DNA of 64,000 bases, taken from positions 124,001 to 188,000 of the forward strand of contig JARBJD010000097.1 in assembly GCA_033064195.1 (NCBI GenBank), read 5' to 3'. Both the position numbers and the translations under genes were made by a program. Shown here one piece after another: positions 10,725 to 21,362 of the stretch. Under the pieces are notes generated by a model. That model was not told where the DNA came from. It saw nothing but the letters and a program-made list of their open reading frames with translations, and ran no database searches. Source of the stretch: Blattamonas nauphoetae. Taxonomy: Eukaryota; Preaxostyla; Oxymonadida. Numbering within the stretch: position 1 is the stretch's first letter; every line of letters starts with the position of its first letter.

Positions 10725-13092
10725 TCTTGAACAACCACTTCACAATTCATCACGATCGAGACAGTATTTTGAAACAACTGTAGGAGGAGAGCATAATAGG
10801 AGAGTGAGAAGGGCAGACAGGCATACGGGCGTGAGCTGGTCGGCATATCTCATTCTTGAACAACCACTTCACAATTCATCACGATCGAGACAGTATTTTG
10901 AAACAACTGTAGGAGGAGAGCATAATAGGAGAGTGAGAAGGGCAGACAGGCATACGGGCGTGAGCTGGTCGGCATATCTCATTCTTGAACAACCACTTCA
11001 CAATTCATCACGATCGAGACAGTATTTTGAAACAACTGTAGGAGGAGAGCATAATAGGAGAGTGAGAAGGGCAGACAGGCATACGGGCGTGAGCTGGTCG
11101 GCATATCTCATTCTTGAACAACCACTTCACAATTCATCACGATCGAGACAGTATTTTGGAAACAACTGTAGGAGGAGAGCATAATAGGAGAGTGAGAAGG
11201 GCAGACAGGCATACGGGCGTGAGCTGGTCGGCATATCTCATTCTTGAACAACCACTTCACAATTCATCACGATCGAGACAGTATTTTGAAACAACTGTAG
11301 GAGGAGAGCATAATAGGAGAGTGAGAAGGGCAGACAGGCATACGGGCGTGAGCTGGTCGGCATATCTCATTCTTGAACAACCACTTCACAATTCATCACG
11401 ATCGAGACAGTATTTTGGAAACAACTGTAGGAGGAGAGCATAATAGGAGAGTGAGAAGGGCAGACAGGCATACGGGCGTGAGCTGGTCGGCATATCTCAT
11501 TCTTGAACAACCACTTCACAATTCATCACGATCGAGACAGTATTTTGGAAACAACTGTAGGAGGAGAGCATAATAGGAGAGTGAGAAGGGCAGACAGGCA
11601 TACGGGCGTGAGCTGGTCGGCATATCTCATTCTTGAACAACCACTTCACAATTCATCACGATCGAGACAGTATTTTGAAACAACTGTAGGAGGAGAGCAT
11701 AATAGGAGAGTGAGAAGGGCAGACAGGCATACGGGCGTGAGCTGGTCGGCATATCTCATTCTTGAACAACCACTTCACAATTCATCACGATCGAGACAGT
11801 ATTTTGGAAACAACTGTAGGAGGAGAGCATAATAGGAGAGTGAGAAGGGCAGACAGGCATACGGGCGTGAGCTGGTCGGCATATCTCATTCTTGAACAAC
11901 CACTTCACAATTCATCACGATCGAGACAGTATTTTGGAAACAACTGTAGGAGGAGAGCATAATAGGAGAGTGAGAAGGGCAGACAGGCATACGGGCGTGA
12001 GCTGGTCGGCATATCTCATTCTTGAACAACCACTTCACAATTCATCACGATCGAGACAGTATTTTGGAAACAACTGTAGGAGGAGAGCATAATAGGAGAG
12101 TGAGAAGGGCAGACAGGCATACGGGCGTGAGCTGGTCGGCATATCTCATTCTTGAACAACCACTTCACAATTCATCACGATCGAGACAGTATTTTGGAAA
12201 CAACTGTAGGAGGAGAGCATAATAGGAGAGTGAGAAGGGCAGACAGGCATACGGGCGTGAGCTGGTCGGCATATCTCATTCTTGAACAACCACTTCACAA
12301 TTCATCACGATCGAGACAGTATTTTGGAAACAACTGTAGGAGGAGAGCATAATAGGAGAGTGAGAAGGGCAGACAGGCATACGGGCGTGAGCTGGTCGGC
12401 ATATCTCATTCTTGAACAACCACTTCACAATTCATCACGATCGAGACAGTATTTTGGAAACAACTGTAGGAGGAGAGCATAATAGGAGAGTGAGAAGGGC
12501 AGACAGGCATACGGGCGTGAGCTGGTCGGCATATCTCATTCTTGAACAACCACTTCACAATTCATCACGATCGAGACAGTATTTTGGAAACAACTGTAGG
12601 AGGAGAGCATAATAGGAGAGTGAGAAGGGCAGACAGGCATACGGGCGTGAGCTGGTCGGCATATCTCATTCTTGAACAACCACTTCACAATTCATCACGA
12701 TCGAGACAGTATTTTGGAAACAACTGTAGGAGGAGAGCATAATAGGAGAGTGAGAAGGGCAGACAGGCATACGGGCGTGAGCTGGTCGGCATATCTCATT
12801 CTTGAACAACCACTTCACAATTCATCACGATCGAGACAGTATTTTTGGAAACAACTGTAGGAGGAGAGCATAATAGGAGAGTGAGAAGGGCAGACAGGCA
12901 TACGGGCGTGAGCTGGTCGGCATATCTCATTCTTGAACAACCACTTCACAATTCATCACGATCGAGACAGTATTTTGAAACAACTGTAGGAGGAGAGCAT
13001 AATAGGAGAGTGAGAAGGGCAGACAGGCATACGGGCGTGAGCTGGTCGGCATATCTCATTCTTGAACAACCACTTCACAATTCATCACGATC
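10690..13092. repeat. 129/130-bp satellite array, left part
   Basis: About 18-19 head-to-tail copies of a unit starting GCAGACAGGCATACGGGCG and ending GAGAGTGAGAAGGG. Copies differ almost only in one position, TTTTGAAAC (129 bp) or TTTTGGAAAC (130 bp); one copy near 12841 has an extra T. The 129-bp copies keep a 43-codon forward frame open, which is why repetitive forward peptides appear; I do not treat them as genes. The array begins inside the 5' end of the minus-strand gene ending at 9177 and is cut by the DIRS element at a GATC within the unit. Confidence 0.97.
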
Positions 13093-13115
13093 ATCGGTTT
13101 AGGAGAGAGTGAAGA

Positions 13116-13172
13116 AGAGTGAGATACATCTCTGACATGAACGAAACCTGAACGGAAGATATTGGGTTAGAT
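13116..13172 (+). repeat. Element 1 inverted terminal repeat, left
   Basis: These 57 bp, starting AGAGTGAGATACATCTCTG, are the reverse complement of 17535-17591. The 23 bp outside it, from 13093, belong to the left end only. Confidence 0.93.
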
Positions 13173-13351
13173 ACTTGGGAGAAAGACCCCCACACAACCA
13201 GAACCGAAGAAGAAGAAGAAACCCTGAAGATGAAACTTGCCGAACACAAGGACGGCAACCAATCCAACAGCCCGAAGGCGACTGAAACTTGAAGATAAGC
13301 GTGAAGAAGTTAAAATCAAACGAAATCAATGTTGCCAGGGTGGGAGGGAGG

Positions 13352-13429
13352 TCACTCTTCTTCACTCTCTCCTAAACCGATGATCATTCTTCAATGATCT
13401 GGTTCAGGACAGAGTTCCGAAGAGTGAGA
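13352..13429. repeat. Element 1 internal complementary region
   Basis: 13352-13381 is the reverse complement of the left tip (13093-13122), and 13382-13429 is the reverse complement of the right tip (17584-17630). Read together, the region is complementary to the two ends joined head to tail. This is the hallmark of DIRS elements, which use it to bring their ends together as a circle. Confidence 0.93.
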
Positions 13430-16400
13430 CTTGGGAGTCAAGGGCAAGATGTAGTGTTTCTGGATCACACCCGACTTGACCGACAACCGCGCGCCTTCAG
13501 CGACAGAAGGGATTGACTCTCCCTTGCGGATCCTTGCGGAGATCCCAGCATGTTTTGTAGCGTACGGCTTAAAGGTGTCTGGGATCTCGGATTCTCTCAT
13601 CAGTTGTCCCACCAACCCGCGCACTTCATCCACCCTTCGCTCTCTTCCCTTTCCAACATCGAAGAAGAGACCAACTGTCTCCCAGTCCTTTGGCCGTTCG
13701 GCTCGAATCAATTGAATCACCTTCTCCAAACTCATTGTCATCCTCAACTCGTTGTCAATTTCGTCCTCTCTCAGAACCACTCTCTGTGGTTCAGGACTTC
13801 GCTTTAAACTTGCGATCAACATAATAGTATTTCCACTCTTCTCCAATCCCACACTCCCGCATCGAATCGACGTCATCTCCGTGTACCTCATGGCGTGATT
13901 CAGAATCATAGATGTCGCCACAATCTGTTGCCAATCTTCGCATGATTGGGCCACTTCTCTCATCCTCCTAATCCCATCCTCCAGCTGTTTTGCATCGAAA
14001 ATCGTTCGATACCTTGCCTGCTTCGGATCAGCTCGTTTTTGTCCACGGAAATACAGCTGGACAGCCTTGGATTGACTCACATCCTCAATACCGACATGCT
14101 TGCACAGGAAACTTAGTGCTGATCTTGCAGTATCTTGTGATCTCGTCCTACCGGCCCTCTGAGAAAGGAAATTGATGACCGCAGCGTCGTCAATCGCTTC
14201 CCAATCTCGGTTTTCCCTCACGCACCATTCAATCCACCTCCTCATTTCACCAGCATAGTTGCTCCTCGTTTGCTCAGTGAGCCCATTCTTCCACAGCTTC
14301 ACGGCTTCGTCTGAGAAGCCCTTCATCTTCGCTAACTCCTCCCAGATGTCCCTCGAATCCAACAACATAGCAGCACTCCATCCGGTAATCTTGCCCCGCA
14401 CGCTCTCAATCCCACTCCTTCTTCCAACACATCCCGGCTTCTCCCTACTATCATCCTTCGCTCCGCCAACCTTTCCAGCTCTGCCACGCCCAACAGCGCT
14501 GGCCAGTCGAACGCCACCACTAATGCTTCCACGCCTTCTCTCGCGATCTTCCGTACGACTTGAAGAAGCAGAGGGTTTGGGGGAAACGCGTAGATTACCT
14601 CTCCCCTCCAATCCATGAGTAGCCCGTTTGTCGCAACGGCTGTCCTTTCCCTCCTCCAGCTTGCAAATCGCGGTAGTTGGGCGTTTGCCTCCGACGCGAA
14701 CGCGTCCAACGTCGGGAGGCACCTCATCTGAGTGCATATCCTCCTGAACACTTCCCTCTTCAGCATGTAGTCCGACCCGTCCTCCATCCTGGAGAGGCGA
14801 TCTGCCAGCTCGTTCTCCACTCCGGGGAGATGTACCGCCATCAACTTTCCTTTGAAAGCCTCGACTTCGCAGAGGATATCTTTGAGTAGAGGGAGGAGAC
14901 TTAGCGAGCACGTCCTCCTGTTCACATCGAACACAGTTGTCGAGTTGTCGCTCCGAAGGAGAACATGATCCCCGGTCACTATCCTGCCTTCTCTCCTCAT
15001 CACGGACAATGTCACTCCAACGGCCCTCATCTCCCTCCAATTCGACGACCTTTCTCTCTCGTCCTCTCCAAAGCGACTCTGAAACACGATCCTGTCCAAT
15101 CCTTGTCTCTCCAAAATTGCTCCGATTCCCCATTCTGACGCGTCCGTCGTGACGGTCACCGTCGGTACGAACGGACTGATACTCCCAGATAGCACCTTTG
15201 TGAGACGACTCTTCCACCATTCCAACTCGTCTATCTCCGCCTTCCCCAACAACCCAGTTGCCGAGAAAGAGCCTTGAAGGAGCATCTCTTCCTTCTTGTG
15301 TGTCAAGTGTCGCGTCCTGATATGCGCTTGTTCTTCCGCCAGGGAAATTGACTGAAGTGTGCCGATCAGGGAAGCAAGTGACCATGCTTTGCACGCTTTC
15401 CCGCTTTGTGCCCGGCTGAGTTTGGCGGCCACTTTCTTCCGAGCCGCCCCCATCTTCACCTCGGGGACAGTCACCCTCATTGTCCGACTGTCCCAGATGA
15501 AACCCATGAACTCCATCTTCTGGGCGGGGCATAGTTGCGACTTCGTCTTGTTGACAGTGAATCCATAATTGTCTAGTTCCATCAGTACCCTCTCGATCTT
15601 GATCATCAAACCCTCCTCCGTCTCGTCCAACACTAGGATATCGTCCAGATACGCTATCATCCGGACGGTCGGCCTCAGTCGAGAGACGACGACCCTCATC
15701 AACTTCGTAAAGATCAACGGGGCTAACGACAGCCCAAACGGCAGGGTCGAGTGTTGATAAAAACTCATGCCGTATTGAAAGCATAGAAACGGTCGAGATG
15801 CCTGGTGGATTGGCACATGTTGGTAAGCAAGAGTCAGATCGATCTTGCTCATCCAATCGTTGGGCTTGATGAGTTGGGAAACCACTCTTGTCCCCTCCAT
15901 CTTGAAGTGCTCGGCCGTCAGCAGTTTGTTCGCCGGCCGACAGTCGAGGATCCGGCGAAATGTCCCGTCGGACTTCGGCACCAGAAATGAGTTGTTGAGA
16001 AGTATCACTGTGTCTTCCTGCACTTCTTTTATCATCCTTTCCTTCAGCTCCTTCTGGATGATGCCTCCGAATGCAACCCTCTCCTTCTCGCTCTTGAGAA
16101 TTACTCGAGATTGTCCTCTGCTGCTTGGAACTGACTTGAATGGAATCACGATGCCCTCCTTCAAACTGGGCCATCCTGCTTCGGCCCAGCTCTCTGCTCG
16201 TCGCGAGAGGAACCCACCAATTCCATGGTCTTTCCTCTCGAACTCCTGCCTTTGAAAGAAACGACTGAGAAGGTAATTGAACTGAATCTTTGAAGATGAA
16301 GTTAGATTGACGACTGAATGTTGTGGTGATGGTTGTGTGGGGTGATGTGAATGTGTTTGGGTGACATGGCATTGCTGTTGAGCTCCTACTGTTTCGGTTG

Positions 16401-17518
16401 GTGTGTTTGATTGTTCTGAAGTGCTGGGAAATACCCCAATTGTTGTGGGGCCGCCCTCTCCACGGGCCTGGCCGATTCTGTAGCCCTCTGGTGCTCCACC
16501 CTCTGCTCTGATTGTGTCCCTGCCCCCAATTCTGGCCTGAGGGACGAAAAAACCCAGGCTGCTGGGTCTGTCTCACAGCCGCCGCCGCCGCTCGCACTTG
16601 TCTCGCCTGATTCATTTCTTGTTGCAGAAGCTCCCTCTGCCTCCGGGCGTTGTCGTCCTGCCGATCATCACCTTGCGAACCGGGCAGGACGTCGCAAAGG
16701 ACAACTTTCCGAACTTGCTCAACGCGCTTCACCAACTCGGCCGCCTTAAGCCCTTGGAGGCACAATGCCTGTGCCGTCGGCATTCCCTGTCGAACGGATT
16801 CAAACATTCCAACAGCCAGCTGGACATTGACAAACGCCTCCTTCTTCAATTGAACCAGCAGAGTGTCCACCTTCCTATTCTTCGCCGTGACAAACTGCTT
16901 TAGAACGTCCTCATTCAACTTCAACTCCTCAGCGAACTTGACTACCTCGCGAACTGTTGATAAGGCCGGCTGGTCCCAGGTGAAAAGCGGCAGCTCCCGG
17001 GACGCCTCCATGAGCATGTGATGGAAAGTCTGAACATCCTCATGTACTTGTTGGGCTCCTACCGGCCCCTGTTGAACGATCGGATCAAATCGAACCATCG
17101 GCCTCTGCGCCTCCGGCCGAAAGATCGGAGGCGTAACACCAACCTCCATTTGTAGCTGTGGCGTTTGAATTTGTGGAGTCTGATGGTGTGCAAAAATATC
17201 CGGCGTCATCACCTGATGCGGTCGCACAACCTCCTGTGGGAGTCCCGTGAGGGGGGCCACCCACTCGTCTGAGTTAAGTCCTAATCCAACGTCAATGGCC
17301 AACATAATCAATCTGAGGACATGGAACAATGCCGGAGCCGCAGCCACGAGGTACGCTGGCATCTGAATGCCGACAAATTCACGAGCTCGGGGAAGCTCCG
17401 GATTCTGCATCACTGTGATGACCTCGGCGGCGAAATTTCGGTACTCACCCAGTTTTCTAAGTAGCACTTCGACGTTCTCGTTCATATGTGTAATGTTTTC
17501 CCAAATGAAAAAGTACAA
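13391..17518 (-). CDS. Element 1 long frame: gag-like start, tyrosine recombinase end
   Basis: One frame of 1375 codons. Roughly the first 370 residues are gag-like: hydrophobic helices, then an Arg/Gln/Gly-rich tail. The last 330 are a tyrosine recombinase with a SAM-like N-lobe (EQTRSNYAGEMRRWIEW), a catalytic-type HAMRYTEM, a KHAG box and a terminal Tyr in QKHYILPL. The middle 600 codons overlap the reverse transcriptase in another frame and give a low-complexity Arg/Gly/Ser-rich peptide. Whether gag and recombinase are one protein, or are expressed by splicing or from separate starts, cannot be told here. The stop lies inside the internal complementary region. Confidence 0.85.
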   Translation of the reverse strand: MYFFIWENITHMNENVEVLLRKLGEYRNFAAEVITVMQNPELPRAREFVGIQMPAYLVAAAPALFHVLRLIMLAIDVGLGLNSDEWVAPLTGLPQEVVRPHQVMTPDIFAHHQTPQIQTPQLQMEVGVTPPIFRPEAQRPMVRFDPIVQQGPVGAQQVHEDVQTFHHMLMEASRELPLFTWDQPALSTVREVVKFAEELKLNEDVLKQFVTAKNRKVDTLLVQLKKEAFVNVQLAVGMFESVRQGMPTAQALCLQGLKAAELVKRVEQVRKVVLCDVLPGSQGDDRQDDNARRQRELLQQEMNQARQVRAAAAAVRQTQQPGFFRPSGQNWGQGHNQSRGWSTRGLQNRPGPWRGRPHNNWGISQHFRTIKHTNRNSRSSTAMPCHPNTFTSPHTTITTTFSRQSNFIFKDSVQLPSQSFLSKAGVREERPWNWWVPLATSRELGRSRMAQFEGGHRDSIQVSSKQQRTISSNSQEREGEGCIRRHHPEGAEGKDDKRSAGRHSDTSQQLISGAEVRRDISPDPRLSAGEQTADGRALQDGGDKSGFPTHQAQRLDEQDRSDSCLPTCANPPGISTVSMLSIRHEFLSTLDPAVWAVVSPVDLYEVDEGRRLSTEADRPDDSVSGRYPSVGRDGGGFDDQDREGTDGTRQLWIHCQQDEVATMPRPEDGVHGFHLGQSDNEGDCPRGEDGGGSEESGRQTQPGTKRESVQSMVTCFPDRHTSVNFPGGRTSAYQDATLDTQEGRDAPSRLFLGNWVVGEGGDRRVGMVEESSHKGAIWEYQSVRTDGDRHDGRVRMGNRSNFGETRIGQDRVSESLWRGRERKVVELEGDEGRWSDIVRDEERRQDSDRGSCSPSERQLDNCVRCEQEDVLAKSPPSTQRYPLRSRGFQRKVDGGTSPRSGERAGRSPLQDGGRVGLHAEEGSVQEDMHSDEVPPDVGRVRVGGKRPTTAICKLEEGKDSRCDKRATHGLEGRGNLRVSPKPSASSSRTEDRERRRGSISGGVRLASAVGRGRAGKVGGAKDDSREKPGCVGRRSGIESVRGKITGWSAAMLLDSRDIWEELAKMKGFSDEAVKLWKNGLTEQTRSNYAGEMRRWIEWCVRENRDWEAIDDAAVINFLSQRAGRTRSQDTARSALSFLCKHVGIEDVSQSKAVQLYFRGQKRADPKQARYRTIFDAKQLEDGIRRMREVAQSCEDWQQIVATSMILNHAMRYTEMTSIRCGSVGLEKSGNTIMLIASLKRSPEPQRVVLREDEIDNELRMTMSLEKVIQLIRAERPKDWETVGLFFDVGKGRERRVDEVRGLVGQLMRESEIPDTFKPYATKHAGISARIRKGESIPSVAEGARLSVKSGVIQKHYILPLTPKSHSSELCPEPDH
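14332..16164 (-). CDS. Element 1 reverse transcriptase and RNase H
   Basis: About 610 residues. Fingers and palm carry VPKSDGTFRRILDCR, then KIDLTLAYQHVPI, the active site YLDD, and the thumb with GFIWDSRTM. An RNase H domain follows, with TTDASEWGIGA, the LRSDNSTTVF block and VENELADRLSR. After it comes the DAFASEAN/WPALL region typical of DIRS and Ngaro polyproteins. It lies wholly inside the long gag-recombinase frame, offset by one base. No methyltransferase domain was recognised. Confidence 0.92.
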   Translation of the reverse strand: MKEGIVIPFKSVPSSRGQSRVILKSEKERVAFGGIIQKELKERMIKEVQEDTVILLNNSFLVPKSDGTFRRILDCRPANKLLTAEHFKMEGTRVVSQLIKPNDWMSKIDLTLAYQHVPIHQASRPFLCFQYGMSFYQHSTLPFGLSLAPLIFTKLMRVVVSRLRPTVRMIAYLDDILVLDETEEGLMIKIERVLMELDNYGFTVNKTKSQLCPAQKMEFMGFIWDSRTMRVTVPEVKMGAARKKVAAKLSRAQSGKACKAWSLASLIGTLQSISLAEEQAHIRTRHLTHKKEEMLLQGSFSATGLLGKAEIDELEWWKSRLTKVLSGSISPFVPTVTVTTDASEWGIGAILERQGLDRIVFQSRFGEDERERSSNWREMRAVGVTLSVMRREGRIVTGDHVLLRSDNSTTVFDVNRRTCSLSLLPLLKDILCEVEAFKGKLMAVHLPGVENELADRLSRMEDGSDYMLKREVFRRICTQMRCLPTLDAFASEANAQLPRFASWRRERTAVATNGLLMDWRGEVIYAFPPNPLLLQVVRKIAREGVEALVVAFDWPALLGVAELERLAERRMIVGRSRDVLEEGVGLRACGARLPDGVLLCCWIRGTSGRS

Positions 17519-17534
17519 AAGATAATGTCAAGAG

Positions 17535-17591
17535 ATCTAACCCAATATCTTCCGTTCAGGTTTCGTTCATGTCAGAGATGTATCTCACTCT
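17535..17591 (-). repeat. Element 1 inverted terminal repeat, right
   Basis: This is the reverse complement of 13116-13172. The outer extension (17592-17626) differs from the left one, and it recurs inverted in the internal complementary region. Confidence 0.93.
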
Positions 17592-17630
17592 TCGGAACTC
17601 TGTCCTGAACCAGATCATTGAAGAATGATC

Positions 17631-20363
17631 GAGACAGTATTTTGAAACAACTGTAGGAGGAGAGCATAATAGGAGAGTGAGAAGGGCAGACAGGCATACG
17701 GGCGTGAGCTGGTCGGCATATCTCATTCTTGAACAACCACTTCACAATTCATCACGATCGAGACAGTATTTTGAAACAACTGTAGGAGGAGAGCATAATA
17801 GGAGAGTGAGAAGGGCAGACAGGCATACGGGCGTGAGCTGGTCGGCATATCTCATTCTTGAACAACCACTTCACAATTCATCACGATCGAGACAGTATTT
17901 TGAAACAACTGTAGGAGGAGAGCATAATAGGAGAGTGAGAAGGGCAGACAGGCATACGGGCGTGAGCTGGTCGGCATATCTCATTCTTGAACAACCACTT
18001 CACAATTCATCACGATCGAGACAGTATTTTGAAACAACTGTAGGAGGAGAGCATAATAGGAGAGTGAGAAGGGCAGACAGGCATACGGGCGTGAGCTGGT
18101 CGGCATATCTCATTCTTGAACAACCACTTCACAATTCATCACGATCGAGACAGTATTTTGGAAACAACTGTAGGAGGAGAGCATAATAGGAGAGTGAGAA
18201 GGGCAGACAGGCATACGGGCGTGAGCTGGTCGGCATATCTCATTCTTGAACAACCACTTCACAATTCATCACGATCGAGACAGTATTTTGGAAACAACTG
18301 TAGGAGGAGAGCATAATAGGAGAGTGAGAAGGGCAGACAGGCATACGGGCGTGAGCTGGTCGGCATATCTCATTCTTGAACAACCACTTCACAATTCATC
18401 ACGATCGAGACAGTATTTTGGAAACAACTGTAGGAGGAGAGCATAATAGGAGAGTGAGAAGGGCAGACAGGCATACGGGCGTGAGCTGGTCGGCATATCT
18501 CATTCTTGAACAACCACTTCACAATTCATCACGATCGAGACAGTATTTTGGAAACAACTGTAGGAGGAGAGCATAATAGGAGAGTGAGAAGGGCAGACAG
18601 GCATACGGGCGTGAGCTGGTCGGCATATCTCATTCTTGAACAACCACTTCACAATTCATCACGATCGAGACAGTATTTTGGAAACAACTGTAGGAGGAGA
18701 GCATAATAGGAGAGTGAGAAGGGCAGACAGGCATACGGGCGTGAGCTGGTCGGCATATCTCATTCTTGAACAACCACTTCACAATTCATCACGATCGAGA
18801 CAGTATTTTGGAAACAACTGTAGGAGGAGAGCATAATAGGAGAGTGAGAAGGGCAGACAGGCATACGGGCGTGAGCTGGTCGGCATATCTCATTCTTGAA
18901 CAACCACTTCACAATTCATCACGATCGAGACAGTATTTTGGAAACAACTGTAGGAGGAGAGCATAATAGGAGAGTGAGAAGGGCAGACAGGCATACGGGC
19001 GTGAGCTGGTCGGCATATCTCATTCTTGAACAACCACTTCACAATTCATCACGATCGAGACAGTATTTTGAAACAACTGTAGGAGGAGAGCATAATAGGA
19101 GAGTGAGAAGGGCAGACAGGCATACGGGCGTGAGCTGGTCGGCATATCTCATTCTTGAACAACCACTTCACAATTCATCACGATCGAGACAGTATTTTGA
19201 AACAACTGTAGGAGGAGAGCATAATAGGAGAGTGAGAAGGGCAGACAGGCATACGGGCGTGAGCTGGTCGGCATATCTCATTCTTGAACAACCACTTCAC
19301 AATTCATCACGATCGAGACAGTATTTTGAAACAACTGTAGGAGGAGAGCATAATAGGAGAGTGAGAAGGGCAGACAGGCATACGGGCGTGAGCTGGTCGG
19401 CATATCTCATTCTTGAACAACCACTTCACAATTCATCACGATCGAGACAGTATTTTGAAACAACTGTAGGAGGAGAGCATAATAGGAGAGTGAGAAGGGC
19501 AGACAGGCATACGGGCGTGAGCTGGTCGGCATATCTCATTCTTGAACAACCACTTCACAATTCATCACGATCGAGACAGTATTTTGGAAACAACTGTAGG
19601 AGGAGAGCATAATAGGAGAGTGAGAAGGGCAGACAGGCATACGGGCGTGAGCTGGTCGGCATATCTCATTCTTGAACAACCACTTCACAATTCATCACGA
19701 TCGAGACAGTATTTTGGAAACAACTGTAGGAGGAGAGCATAATAGGAGAGTGAGAAGGGCAGACAGGCATACGGGCGTGAGCTGGTCGGCATATCTCATT
19801 CTTGAACAACCACTTCACAATTCATCACGATCGAGACAGTATTTTGGAAACAACTGTAGGAGGAGAGCATAATAGGAGAGTGAGAAGGGCAGACAGGCAT
19901 ACGGGCGTGAGCTGGTCGGCATATCTCATTCTTGAACAACCACTTCACAATTCATCACGATCGAGACAGTATTTTGGAAACAACTGTAGGAGGAGAGCAT
20001 AATAGGAGAGTGAGAAGGGCAGACAGGCATACGGGCGTGAGCTGGTCGGCATATCTCATTCTTGAACAACCACTTCACAATTCATCACGATCGAGACAGT
20101 ATTTTGAAACAACTGTAGGAGGAGAGCATAATAGGAGAGTGAGAAGGGCAGACAGGCATACGGGCGTGAGCTGGTCGGCATATCTCATTCTTGAACAACC
20201 ACTTCACAATTCATCACGATCGAGACAGTATTTTGAAACAACTGTAGGAGGAGAGCATAATAGGAGAGTGAGAAGGGCAGACAGGCATACGGGCGTGAGC
20301 TGGTCGGCATATCTCATTCTTGAACAACCACTTCACAATTCATCACGATCGAGACATTATTTT
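17631..20363. repeat. 129/130-bp satellite array, right part
   Basis: About 21 more copies of the same unit, resuming at GAGACAGTATTTTG exactly where the left array stopped. The two length variants occur in blocks: four 129-bp copies, about seven of 130, four of 129, four of 130, then 129-bp copies to the end. The last unit decays at ACATTATTTTTTAAAAG. Before the DIRS insertion this was a single array of about 40 units, roughly 5.1 kb. Confidence 0.97.
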
Positions 20364-21362
20364 TTAAAAGTTGCTGGCGTCATATACCCCTTCAATCAAC
20401 ACACTGAAGGATTTGTGCATTCATTCACCGATTCATCCATTGTTTTCATACAGATTTCAGCTGGCGGTGACCCCTCTTCGCCAATTCTTGGACATAACTT
20501 CTCATTCGCGTAAGATCAGTGTTGGAACACTTCTTTTGATGTGAACCAACATAGTGTCCATTGCTCATTCTTTTTCATCTTCTCTCTCCAAAGTCGATTT
20601 TCAACAGTCTTCCAGACAACTTCGAGACTAGTCATCTCACTGATTAAAGTCATAATCTGGTATTTTCAGATATTCTCCTTCATTTTTTGAGTTTTGTTCA
20701 GATGATATTGTTCGTCTCGTCCTGGGATCAACACGTGTTTTCTGTTCATCCTCCCTTTTAGATACTATCCTTCAAAACTGATATTCCTTCACAAATTAAC
20801 ATCAAACAAACCATCCTGACATGTTCAGATTATTCCAAGGCGATACTACTCGTCTCGAGCGATTGAGCACTGAGTTGCTTTTCATGGTTTTTTGAATGAT
20901 TTGTGCATTTATTTCACTTTTTGCTCATATATCCGTTATTTTTTAGCGTTTTACACCACTTATTGGTTTTATGACGTGTATTGTTACAAAAAGTGTGTCA
21001 AATTTGGCTGATGAAAAAAGGGTCCTCTCGAGCGCGATCAAAACAAAATCCGCTAAATTTATCGACCGGTATCTCTTTAAGCCTGTAACTGTTAATTAGG
21101 CAAAAAACATTTTTGGGTGACGCTCTATAGTGTTTTGCAACCTTTCAAAAATAAGAACATCCAATATATTAGCATCGTAATTCGAGCTTGTTGATTAGGT
21201 TGCCAATTACCCAGACTTGTCATCAGGATCCGTTGGAGAGAGCACACAAGGACCAGCCGAGTTGATGGTGGTGGTGGATCAAGCCCATCATTTATGTTCA
21301 AACATTCAAACTTTCGAAATTCTCGACATGGTTTTTAGAGTGCTCGCTCAGTGAGACTATCA
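20364..21362. other. AT-rich gap without a gene
   Basis: About 1 kb between the satellite and the zinc-finger gene. It is AT-rich, with stops in all frames. A forward frame running out of the satellite to 20513 is only read-through of the repeat. No RNA gene or repeat is recognised. Confidence 0.5.

Larger units (their letters stand above)
13093..17630 (-). mobile_element. DIRS-type YR retrotransposon, element 1
   Basis: Element of about 4.5 kb reading leftward: gag-like region, reverse transcriptase with RNase H, tyrosine recombinase, then an internal complementary region. It has 57-bp inverted terminal repeats with unique outer extensions, and no long target duplication, as expected for recombinase-mediated insertion. 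It sits inside one unit of the satellite array; the shared tetranucleotide GATC marks both junctions (13089-13092 and 17627-17630). It looks whole, with no obvious break in its main frames. The satellite units on both sides are almost identical, which suggests a young insertion. Confidence 0.92.

Noticed and set aside
14677-16903. Plus-strand frames opposite elements 1 and 3
   Set aside because: Shadows of the reverse transcriptase and gag coding strands.
13093-17630. LTR retrovirus-like (Gypsy/Copia) identity for the three retroelements
   Set aside because: No direct long terminal repeats, protease or DDE integrase; instead inverted ends, internal complementary regions and tyrosine recombinases, which define DIRS-type elements.
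10690-20363. CRISPR-like array
   Set aside because: Units are contiguous, 129-130 bp long and without variable spacers; the context is eukaryotic.
10813-20513. Dozens of identical 66-aa and longer forward frames in the satellite
   Set aside because: They are products of one repeated unit, shift frame at every 130-bp copy and have no independent support; annotated as satellite instead.
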